NCBI GenBank assembly: GCA_013697265.1
Contig: JACCXE010000211.1
Coordinates: forward strand, 1 to 10,849
Source: Actinomycetota bacterium
GTDB taxonomy: Bacteria > Actinomycetota > Acidimicrobiia > Acidimicrobiales > JACCXE01
DNA length: 10,849 nucleotides
Direction: 5' to 3'
Each line of letters begins with the position of its first letter. Within the stretch, counting starts at the first letter, position 1. The notes beneath the pieces were generated by a model that was not told the DNA's origin, made no database searches, and saw nothing but the letters and a program-made list of their open reading frames with translations. The position numbers were made by a program, and so were the translations under genes. Of the stretch, positions 1 through 6,194 are shown one piece after another.

Positions 1-1047
1 GTGTGCACGGCGATCGAGGAGAACCCGGCCGACGTCCACAAGTACACGATCAAGCGCAACACCGTCGCGATCGTCACCGACGGCACCGCGGTGCTCGGGT
101 TGGGCGACATCGGGCCGTACGCGGCCATGCCGGTGATGGAAGGCAAGGCGATGCTCTTCAAAGAATTCGCCGGCATCGACGCCTTCCCGATCTGTCTCAA
201 CGTGCAAGATGCCAACGAGCTGATCGAAACCGTCGCCCGGCTCGAGCCCGTCTTCGGCGGCGTCAATCTCGAAGACATCGCCGCGCCCCGCTGCTTCGAG
301 GTCGAAGAGCGGCTCAACACGATGCTCGACGTCCCCGTCTTTCACGACGACCAGCACGGCACGGCCGTGGTGGTGCTGGCGGCGCTGCGTAACGCGCTCA
401 AGGTTGTCGACAAGAAGATGGAGGACCTGAAGATCGTCATCGCCGGTGTCGGTGCGGCCGGTGTCGCTATCACCAAGATCCTTCAGGCCGCCGGGGTGCC
501 CAACGTGATCGGCATCGACCGAAAGGGCGCGATCTGGAGCGGCCGGGGCGAGTTCGACGTCAGCAAGCAATGGTTCGCCGAGCACACCAACCCCGAGTTG
601 CGCAAGGGCGCAATCCACGAGGTGATGCCCGGCGCCGATGTGTTCGTCGGCGTGTCGGGGCCCGGCTTGGTCACGCGCGACGACCTCCGGGTGATGAGTG
701 AGGACGCGATCGTGTTCGCCCTGGCCAACCCGACGCCCGAAATCCTCCCCGAGGACGCCGCCGGTCTGGCCGCGGTAATCGCGACCGGCCGGTCCGACTA
801 TCCGAACCAGATCAACAACGTGTTGTGCTTCCCGGGCATCTTCCGTGGCGCGCTCGACGCCGGCGCAACGACAATCACCGAGAATATGAAGCTGGCCGCG
901 GCCGACGCCATCGCCCGCAGCGTGAGCGACAACGAGTTGTCGCCGAGCTACGTGGTGCCGAGCGTGTTCAACAAGAAGGTCGTCGAGTTGGTGGCGGCCG
1001 ACGTCGCCCAAGCCGCCCGTGCCGACGGTGTGATCCGGGGCTCATGA
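1..1047 (+). CDS. NAD(P)-dependent malic enzyme, 5'-truncated by the window edge
   Basis: Malic enzymes convert malate to pyruvate and CO2 while reducing NAD(P)+, linking the TCA cycle to pyruvate and lipogenic reductant in the cytoplasm. The 348 visible residues hold the family's hallmarks: TDGTAVLGLGDIG near residue 27, EGKAMLFK near 47 with the likely catalytic Lys, a metal-binding stretch (VNLEDI, then FHDDQHGTA near 115), the dinucleotide-binding glycines GVGAAG near 149, SGPGLV near 218, FALANPTPE near 237 and SDYPNQINNVLCFPG near 266. The GTG at base 1 is almost certainly an internal Val codon, because family members have a conserved stretch just before this point that holds a catalytic Tyr. 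Roughly the first 40-60 residues, or more if an ACT domain is present, therefore lie upstream. The stop overlaps the start of the next gene, suggesting co-transcription. Cofactor preference (NAD or NADP) cannot be read from this fragment. Family assignment is very secure. Confidence 0.96.
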   Translation: MCTAIEENPADVHKYTIKRNTVAIVTDGTAVLGLGDIGPYAAMPVMEGKAMLFKEFAGIDAFPICLNVQDANELIETVARLEPVFGGVNLEDIAAPRCFEVEERLNTMLDVPVFHDDQHGTAVVVLAALRNALKVVDKKMEDLKIVIAGVGAAGVAITKILQAAGVPNVIGIDRKGAIWSGRGEFDVSKQWFAEHTNPELRKGAIHEVMPGADVFVGVSGPGLVTRDDLRVMSEDAIVFALANPTPEILPEDAAGLAAVIATGRSDYPNQINNVLCFPGIFRGALDAGATTITENMKLAAADAIARSVSDNELSPSYVVPSVFNKKVVELVAADVAQAARADGVIRGS

Positions 1048-1778
1048 CCACCCTCGAAGCGATCACGTTCGACCACTGGAACACGCTCGTCTACGAAGAC
1101 GAGAACAGCAACCTCTCGCATCGCCGCATCGACGGCTGGGTCGCCCGGCTCGCCGAAGAAGGCCACGCCCTCGAGGACCACGCGTTGCGCGACGCCTTCA
1201 ACACCACGTGGGAAGCGTTCACGGTTGACTGGCACGCAGGGGTTCAGCGCTCCGGGGCGGACGCCGCTCGTCACGCGCTGTCCATCCTCGAACTGCCGAT
1301 CACCGACGAACTCACGGGTGAGCTCATCGATCTGTTCGTGCACGCCGGTCACGGCATCGATTTCCAGTTATGCCCCGGTATCGAGCAGGTGCTGCGCACG
1401 CTGAAAGACGCCGGACTCAAGATCGGCATCGTGTGCGACGTTGGCTTTACCCCGTCGACGCACCTGCGCGAGCACCTCGATCGGCGCGGTCTGCTTCAGT
1501 ACTTCGACGGCTGGTCGTTCAGCGACGAGGTTGGGGCGTACAAACCCGACAAGCTGATCTTCGATCACGCGCTCGGCACTCTGGGTGATCCGTCGCCTGA
1601 CCGCGTGGCTCACGTCGGAGATTTGCGGCGCACCGACGTCGCTGGGGCGCTGGCGATGGGCATGACGGCGATCCGCTACGCCGGCGTGTTCGACGACCCG
1701 CCCGAGAACGGCCCCGACGCGACCTTTACGGTGGCCAACTACGCCGAATTGCCGGCCCTCGTCGGCATCACGTCCTGA
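1044..1778 (+). CDS. HAD-superfamily hydrolase with atypical motif I
   Basis: This is a 244-residue haloacid-dehalogenase-fold protein, probably a small-molecule phosphatase or related hydrolase; the substrate is unknown. Motif I is TFDHWNTL with nucleophile Asp10. Motif II is IVCDVG near residue 131, motif III is the Lys of AYKPDK (Lys167), and motif IV is GDLRRTD (Asp193 and Asp198) in HVGDLRRTDVAGA. A helical cap lies at about residues 20-105 (C1 type by position). Two details are unusual: the second Asp of the phosphatase DxD motif is Trp12, and the usual Ser/Thr of motif II is Cys131. Haloacid dehalogenases also lack the second Asp, so the reaction might not be phosphate transfer. The ATG is set by the 4-base ATGA overlap with the malic enzyme stop; a longer frame exists upstream but lies inside that gene. 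The stop is one base from the stop of the convergent ku gene. Confidence 0.9.
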   Translation: MTTLEAITFDHWNTLVYEDENSNLSHRRIDGWVARLAEEGHALEDHALRDAFNTTWEAFTVDWHAGVQRSGADAARHALSILELPITDELTGELIDLFVHAGHGIDFQLCPGIEQVLRTLKDAGLKIGIVCDVGFTPSTHLREHLDRRGLLQYFDGWSFSDEVGAYKPDKLIFDHALGTLGDPSPDRVAHVGDLRRTDVAGALAMGMTAIRYAGVFDDPPENGPDATFTVANYAELPALVGITS

Positions 1779-1779
1779 C

Positions 1780-2628
1780 TTACGAGGCCTTCTTTTTTGT
1801 CGCGCTGGTCGAGCGCGACGCGCGCTTGGCCGGCGCCCGGCGTCGCGTGCGGGCGTTCTTCACGCTTGCTTCGAGCGCGGCGAGCAAGTCGACTACGTCG
1901 GCCTTCTTCTCCGGCTCCGCTGCCTCGACCGTGATGTCGTCGCCCTTTTGCTTCTTCTCGATGAGTTCGCGCAGCTCTTCGGTGTAGGTGTCGTGATAGC
2001 GCTCGGGCTTCCACTCGGCCTCGAGGGCTTCGATGATCTGGCGGGCCAGCTTCATTTCCTTGTCGTTCTTGGCCGTGCCCGACCGTTTGGGGATCCCGGG
2101 TATTTCGACACTGGGGACGACCTCGTCCGCGAAGCGCATCGTCGACATGGCCAGCGCGCCGCCCACCGGCCGGATAGCGGCGAGGTACTGCTTGCGGCGC
2201 ATCACCACCGAACCGATACCGACCTTCTCCTCGTCTTCCATCGCGTCGCGCAATAGGGCGTAGGCGTTCTTGGCCGTGTCGCCGTCGGGGGCCAACCAGT
2301 AGGTCTTGTCGTAGAAGATCGGGTCGATCTCGGCTAGGTCGACAAAGTCGCCTACCTCGATCGCACTGGTCGACGCCGGTCGTAGGTCTTCGATCTCGTC
2401 CTTGGTGAAACGGACGTACTTGCCCTTTGAAATCTCGAAGCCGAGTTTGACGTCGTCGGCCTCGACCGCATCGCCCGATGACGATGACACCTTCTCGTGT
2501 TTGACGCGAGATCCCTTCTTGTCCAGCTCGTGAAACCGCACCCGGTGGTCCCGCACGGCGGTGTAGGCCTTCACTGGCACATTGCCCAGCCCGAAGCTGA
2601 TAGCGCCTGACCAAACGGAACGGGGCAT
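1780..2628 (-). CDS. ku: Ku, DNA end-binding protein of bacterial NHEJ
   Basis: Bacterial Ku forms a homodimeric ring that threads onto double-strand DNA ends and recruits LigD. The 282-residue protein opens with the family signature SVWSGAISFGLGNVPVK and continues through KLGFEISKGKYV, IDPIFYDKTYWLAPD near residue 107 and RPVGGALAMSTMRFADEV near 153. The conserved helix VVDLLAALEASV ends the core at about residue 257. The final 22 residues carry nine Lys/Arg and no acidic residue. Basic C-terminal tails of this kind are known in bacterial Ku, where they help DNA binding and bridging. The length is normal for the family. It is transcribed divergently from the operon that ends in ligD, with 59 bases between start codons, so the two units may share control. 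The ATG is the first start in the frame and is immediately followed by the conserved N-terminus; no strong Shine-Dalgarno sequence precedes it. The gene converges with the HAD gene with a one-base gap. Confidence 0.97.
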   Translation of the reverse strand: MPRSVWSGAISFGLGNVPVKAYTAVRDHRVRFHELDKKGSRVKHEKVSSSSGDAVEADDVKLGFEISKGKYVRFTKDEIEDLRPASTSAIEVGDFVDLAEIDPIFYDKTYWLAPDGDTAKNAYALLRDAMEDEEKVGIGSVVMRRKQYLAAIRPVGGALAMSTMRFADEVVPSVEIPGIPKRSGTAKNDKEMKLARQIIEALEAEWKPERYHDTYTEELRELIEKKQKGDDITVEAAEPEKKADVVDLLAALEASVKNARTRRRAPAKRASRSTSATKKKAS

Positions 2629-2653
2629 AGGTCAGAGATGTACCCGCCGGCGC

Positions 2654-2672
2654 TCACGAGCAGTCTCCGTGA
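2654..2672. promoter_or_regulatory. Inverted repeat in the ku / operon divergent intergenic region
   Basis: The 59-base gap (2629-2687) between the ku start and the GTG of the divergent operon contains TCACG, nine bases, then CGTGA, a 5-bp perfect inverted repeat near the middle. Its position suits a shared operator, but the arms are short and no regulator gene is nearby. No convincing -10/-35 pair could be placed for either direction. Confidence 0.25.
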
Positions 2673-2687
2673 ACTCGAGGTTTCTAA

Positions 2688-3704
2688 GTGGCCCCGGGCG
2701 GGCAACATGGCCAGGTGCGTTTGCCTTCACCCCGCGGCCCGTTAAGCGAAGACGTCTTCCAATCAATGCGCGGCGCGGCGCGGCCGCTGCCCTACTCGGG
2801 GCGACTACCCGTGCCGGCCTCGGAGGACTTCCAGGTAACGCTGTGGGTGTTGCAGGAAATGATCTTCCGGCCGTTTCAAGGCGTCGACCCCCGTTGGGAA
2901 GACGAGGCCTCCGCTGTCGCGTTGCGCGGGCTACTGGAGCGGGCCCAAGAGGCAGAACTCCGCACAAACCTGTTTTGCCCACCGACCGCGGCCCAAGACG
3001 TGCCTGAGGCGATCAAGCAGATGGTTACGGGCAACGAAGGCCCGTCTCTGTCGCGCTGGGTGGAAGAGCACGGACGGCTCGCGCACATGCGCGAGTTCGT
3101 GATGCACCGCTCCCCGTACCAGCGGAAGGAAGCCGACCCGCACTCTTTCGCGATCCCCCGACTTGACGCGGGACGGGCCAAGTCGGCGCTGCTCAAGATC
3201 CAACTCGACGAATACGGCAACGCCGAGGCGGGGCAGTCGCACGCCGAATTGTTCGCCGAGACCGTGCGGGCACTCGACGTGCGCCCAGACATCGACTGTG
3301 TGCCCGCGGTCACGCTGCGCACGAACACCGTGCTCAATACGTTCGGGTCAAGCCGTCGGCTGCGCGGGGCCTGCATCGGCCACCTGGCCGTGTTTGAAAT
3401 GACCTCCGTTGAACCGATGGCGCGCTACGCGGCCACCTTGCGTCGCCTCCTCGACGGTGACACCGCGACAAAGGCAGCGAGGTTCTACGACGTGCACGTC
3501 GCGGCTGACGGCTTCCACCAAGAGCTCGCCCTCGACGAAATGCTCACCGGCTTCGTCGAGCAGTATCCGAACGAGGCTGAAGAGGTGCTGTTCGGCGCGG
3601 CCGCGATCATGAGCGTCGAAGGCGACTTTTCCCGTCACCTCATGCAGCGTTGGGAGAAGGGCACCTCGTCGTTGCGATCCCGGGCGGCGGCGCTCGCTGC
3701 GTGA
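2688..3704 (+). CDS. Heme-oxygenase-like diiron oxidase (iron-containing redox enzyme family)
   Basis: The 338 residues match the family annotated in actinomycetes as iron-containing redox enzyme (heme-oxygenase-like fold, HDO). Characterised members of the fold (UndA, SznF, BesC, CADD) use O2 and a diiron site for oxidative chemistry on fatty or amino acid substrates; the substrate here is unknown. Family stretches are REFVMHRSPYQ near residue 135, KIQLDEYG near 170, TLRTNTVLN near 209, RRLRGACIGHLAVFEMTS near 223 and FYDVHVAADGFHQE near 266. Likely iron ligands are Glu175, His185, Glu237, His270, Asp274 and His277. The last three have the HxxxDxxH spacing of CADD, and the Glu-to-His distances are also close to CADD. 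The start is uncertain: GTG 2688 follows an in-frame stop and has GAGG seven bases upstream, while GTG 2715 would begin just before the conserved LPSPRGPLSE; ATG 2766 looks too late. The stop overlaps the next start (GTGA), so translation is probably coupled. Confidence 0.85.
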   Translation: MAPGGQHGQVRLPSPRGPLSEDVFQSMRGAARPLPYSGRLPVPASEDFQVTLWVLQEMIFRPFQGVDPRWEDEASAVALRGLLERAQEAELRTNLFCPPTAAQDVPEAIKQMVTGNEGPSLSRWVEEHGRLAHMREFVMHRSPYQRKEADPHSFAIPRLDAGRAKSALLKIQLDEYGNAEAGQSHAELFAETVRALDVRPDIDCVPAVTLRTNTVLNTFGSSRRLRGACIGHLAVFEMTSVEPMARYAATLRRLLDGDTATKAARFYDVHVAADGFHQELALDEMLTGFVEQYPNEAEEVLFGAAAIMSVEGDFSRHLMQRWEKGTSSLRSRAAALAA

Positions 3705-4453
3705 CAGGGCTGGCCCGCGTTGGATGTTCGGGGTGGGCCTACCGCGACTGGCGCGGTCTGTTTTATCCCGAATCGCTGCCGACCTCGGCCTGGTTCGAGT
3801 TCTACGCCCGTCATTTCGACACTGTTGAGATCAACAACAGCTTTTACCGGCTGCCGACGGCCGAAGCCGCTGAAAGCTGGGAACGCCAGGCGCCTCCGGG
3901 GTTCGTTTACGCGTTGAAGCTCGGCCAGTTCGGATCGCACCGAAAGAAACTCAAAGACCCGACGACGGGCTGGTTGGACAACCACCTCGACCGGGTGCGC
4001 CGCCTGGGCTCCCACCTCGGCCCCAATCTCGTACAGCTTCCGCCGCGGTGGAAGCGCGATGTAGCCCGACTCGACGACTTCCTCGCGGCAGCGCCCACGG
4101 ACATCCGTTGGGCTGTCGAGATGCGCGACACCAGTTGGCTGCACGACGACGTCTTCCACGTCCTCGAGCGCCATGGCGCCGCGCTGTGCATTCATGATTT
4201 GCTTGCGGGGCACCCGTGGATTCGCACCACGGACTGGACCTACATCCGCTTCCACGGACCAAACGCCATCGAGCAGCCGTACCACGGGCGCTACGGGCCG
4301 CAGCGCCTTGGCCGCAGCGCCGAGCGGCTCACCGAGTGGTTGCAGGATGGCTATGACGCGTACGCCTACTTCAACAATGACTACGAGGGCCACGCGATCC
4401 AGGACGCGCTGTGGTTGCGCGAGCAGCTCGCCCCGTTTGAGGCGGTGGCGTAG
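3701..4453 (+). CDS. DUF72 (YecE-like) TIM-barrel protein
   Basis: This is a 250-residue protein of the DUF72/YecE family, which has a TIM-barrel fold and no settled biochemical function. Typical stretches are GCSGWAYRDWRGLFYP near residue 8, the VEINNSFYRLP segment near 44, FVYALKLGQF, VQLPPRW near 119, AVEMRDTSW near 140, IRFHG near 185 and the C-terminal YFNNDYEGHAIQDALWL near 225. The length is normal for the family. GTG 3701 is chosen because it overlaps the previous stop in a 4-base GTGA and the conserved GCSGW begins seven residues later; a TTG 51 bases upstream would put extra residues inside the previous gene. It lies three bases before ligD and in an operon divergent from ku, so a role linked to DNA end repair is a reasonable guess from context only. 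Confidence 0.93.
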   Translation: MTGLARVGCSGWAYRDWRGLFYPESLPTSAWFEFYARHFDTVEINNSFYRLPTAEAAESWERQAPPGFVYALKLGQFGSHRKKLKDPTTGWLDNHLDRVRRLGSHLGPNLVQLPPRWKRDVARLDDFLAAAPTDIRWAVEMRDTSWLHDDVFHVLERHGAALCIHDLLAGHPWIRTTDWTYIRFHGPNAIEQPYHGRYGPQRLGRSAERLTEWLQDGYDAYAYFNNDYEGHAIQDALWLREQLAPFEAVA

Positions 4454-4456
4454 ACC

Positions 4457-6052
4457 GTGGCCGGGAAGGCCCACACCCCCGACCGGCTCAAGAAGTACGT
4501 CGCCAAACGCGACTTCACCAAGACCCCCGAGCCGCAGGGCAAGAGCCGGCCGCCGAAGGGCGGCCGGCGCTTCGTGGTGCAGCGTCACCGCGCCAGTCAC
4601 CTGCACTACGACCTGCGCCTCGAGATGGACGGCGTGCTCGTTAGTTGGGCGGTGCCCAAAGGCCCGACGCTTGACCCGTCGGCCAAACGGCTGGCTATGC
4701 ACGTCGAGGACCACCCGCTCGAGTATTTCGACTTCGAGGGGGTGATCCCGCGGGGCGGCTACGGCGGCGGCGATGTGATCGTGTGGGACTGGGGCACCTA
4801 CGACCCGGTCGACACCGACGACCCGATCAAGGCCGTGGAAAAGGGCGACCTGCACTTCGACGTGCAGGGCGAAAAGCTCAAGGGACGATTTGTGCTCGTG
4901 CGCCGGGGCAAGCCAGGCGACCGCGAGCAGTGGCTGCTGTTGCACAAGCGCGACGAGTTCGCGATTTCGGGCTGGGACCCGGAGAACCATCCGACGTCGG
5001 TGAAGTCGGGCCGCACCAACGACGAGATCTTGGCCAAGCCGAAATCGACGTGGACCAGCGACACGCCGACGATCGCGAAATGGGCCCGCGATCTGGAGTT
5101 CGACCCGGTTACCGCCGACGAGTTCGCCGCGTTGAAAGCGCTCAAGAAAGAGGGTGAGTGGCACCTCGGGGGGCGTGCCGTGCGGCTCACGAACCTCGAC
5201 AAAGTTCTGTTCCCCGGCAGGGGAGCCCGGGGCAAGCCACTTACCAAGCGCGACCTCATCCGCCACTACGCAGCCATGGCGCCGTGGATCCTGCCGTATC
5301 TCGCGGGCCGGCCCGTCAACCCGAACCGCTATCCCGACGGCATCGAAAAGCACGGCTTCTGGCACAAGGCGGTGCCCGACTATGCGCCTGACTGGCTTAC
5401 CCGTTTCCACTACGACGACTTCGGGCCGGGCGAGACCGAGTGGTACGCCGTGGTCGACAGCGCGCCCGCGTTGGTGTGGATGGCCAACCACGCGGCCGTC
5501 GAGTTGAACCCGTGGACGTCGCGGGTGGAGAAACCTCACGAACCGGCGTGGGCCCTGATCGACATCGACCCCGGCCCGGACACGACGTTCGCCCAGATTC
5601 GCGAACTAGCCCACTTGTACTGCGTTGCGCTCGATCACCTGAACGTGGTCGGCGGGCTCAAGGTCACGGGCAAACGGGGGCTTCAAATTTGGGTGCCGAT
5701 CAAAGCCGGCTACACGTTCGACGACACGCGGGCCTGGGTCGAGAACGTCTCGCGCGCGGTGGGCGGCACCCTGCCCGAACTCGTGAGCTGGAGTTGGCGC
5801 AAGGCCGAACGAGGGGGACGGGCCCGGCTCGACTACACCCAGAACGCGATCAATAAAACCCTCGTGGCGCCGTTCAGCGTGCGGCCCGCGCCGGGAGCCC
5901 CGGTTTCGGTGCCCATTCGGTGGGAGGAACTCGATGATCGAGCGCTGAAGCCGGATCGTTGGACCATCAAGACCATCGGCAAGCGGCTTGATGAGTCCGG
6001 CGACCCGCTGCGTGAATTGGTCGGCTTGCAACAGACGCTTCCCGAACTTTGA
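4457..6052 (+). CDS. ligD: LigD-type 3'-phosphoesterase/polymerase, no ligase domain
   Basis: LigD proteins process and fill in DNA ends held by Ku. This 531-residue protein has an N-terminal phosphoesterase domain (about 36-180) and a C-terminal archaeo-eukaryotic-primase-type polymerase domain (about 240-525). The phosphoesterase residues His44, His50, Asp52, Arg54, His86 and Tyr90 match, with a constant offset of two, the active-site set known from Pseudomonas LigD (His42, His48, Asp50, Arg52, His84, Tyr88). The polymerase metal ligands are Asp369 and Asp371 in IDIDPGPD and Asp459 in RLDYTQN. The ATP-dependent ligase domain, with its KxDG adenylation motif, is absent, and the stop lies directly after the polymerase domain. 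Standard LigD proteins carry all three domains (polymerase-phosphoesterase-ligase in Mycobacterium, phosphoesterase-ligase-polymerase in Pseudomonas). The polymerase motif TGKRGLQIWVP differs from the SG-(K/R)-GLH form of classical LigD. GTG 4457 is three bases after the DUF72 stop. The gene symbol is used in the broad sense. Confidence 0.94.
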   Translation: MAGKAHTPDRLKKYVAKRDFTKTPEPQGKSRPPKGGRRFVVQRHRASHLHYDLRLEMDGVLVSWAVPKGPTLDPSAKRLAMHVEDHPLEYFDFEGVIPRGGYGGGDVIVWDWGTYDPVDTDDPIKAVEKGDLHFDVQGEKLKGRFVLVRRGKPGDREQWLLLHKRDEFAISGWDPENHPTSVKSGRTNDEILAKPKSTWTSDTPTIAKWARDLEFDPVTADEFAALKALKKEGEWHLGGRAVRLTNLDKVLFPGRGARGKPLTKRDLIRHYAAMAPWILPYLAGRPVNPNRYPDGIEKHGFWHKAVPDYAPDWLTRFHYDDFGPGETEWYAVVDSAPALVWMANHAAVELNPWTSRVEKPHEPAWALIDIDPGPDTTFAQIRELAHLYCVALDHLNVVGGLKVTGKRGLQIWVPIKAGYTFDDTRAWVENVSRAVGGTLPELVSWSWRKAERGGRARLDYTQNAINKTLVAPFSVRPAPGAPVSVPIRWEELDDRALKPDRWTIKTIGKRLDESGDPLRELVGLQQTLPEL

Positions 6053-6146
6053 AGATGCTCGGTTGGCCGGTGGGGCGGTTGGGTAAGCGGCCTTGATGAG
6101 TCTCGTGTCAGGGTCTGAGTCCGCGGTCGATCGCCAAGAGTTGAAC

Positions 6147-6160
6147 GTCGCGTGAGCGAC
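6147..6160 (+). other. Small hairpin with GUGA loop downstream of ligD
   Basis: GTCGC, GTGA, GCGAC form a perfect 5-bp stem closed by a GNRA-type tetraloop, 94 bases after the ligD stop and 34 bases before the earliest start of the next gene. There is no T-run after it, so it is not a classical terminator. The rest of 6053-6146 shows no gene or clear promoter. Confidence 0.3.
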
Positions 6161-6175
6161 CCCCAGGCCGGCGCC

Positions 6176-6190
6176 GAGGGCGCTGCCCTC
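6176..6190 (+). promoter_or_regulatory. Hairpin hiding the only Shine-Dalgarno-like sequence before the lipid kinase
   Basis: GAGGGC, GCT, GCCCTC is a perfect 6-bp inverted repeat with a 3-base loop (tight; in RNA the innermost pair may open). Its left arm is the only GAGG-type ribosome-binding sequence upstream of the kinase start codons TTG 6195 and GTG 6201, and its right arm ends four bases before the TTG. In mRNA the stem would hide that sequence. The spacing from GAGGG to either start (14 or 20 bases) is longer than usual, so it may not be the real binding site. Confidence 0.3.
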
Positions 6191-6194
6191 CACA

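Noticed and set aside
825..1043. Longer N-terminus for the HAD protein
   Set aside because: The extra 73 residues fall in the malic enzyme gene and are shadow sequence; HAD proteins start just before motif I, at ATG 1044.
1779..1798. T-run (1793-1798) after the HAD stop as a terminator
   Set aside because: The T-run is the complement of Lys codons in the ku tail, and no stable hairpin lies directly before it.
1739..2614. 291-codon frame overlapping ku on the same strand
   Set aside because: It is an Arg/Gly-rich frame-shifted reading of ku, while the ku frame carries all family motifs.
3635..5539. 634-codon open frame on the minus strand across DUF72 and ligD
   Set aside because: It is antisense to two clearly conserved genes, has the Arg/Val/Leu/Ala-rich make-up typical of a high-GC shadow frame, and shows no recognisable domain.
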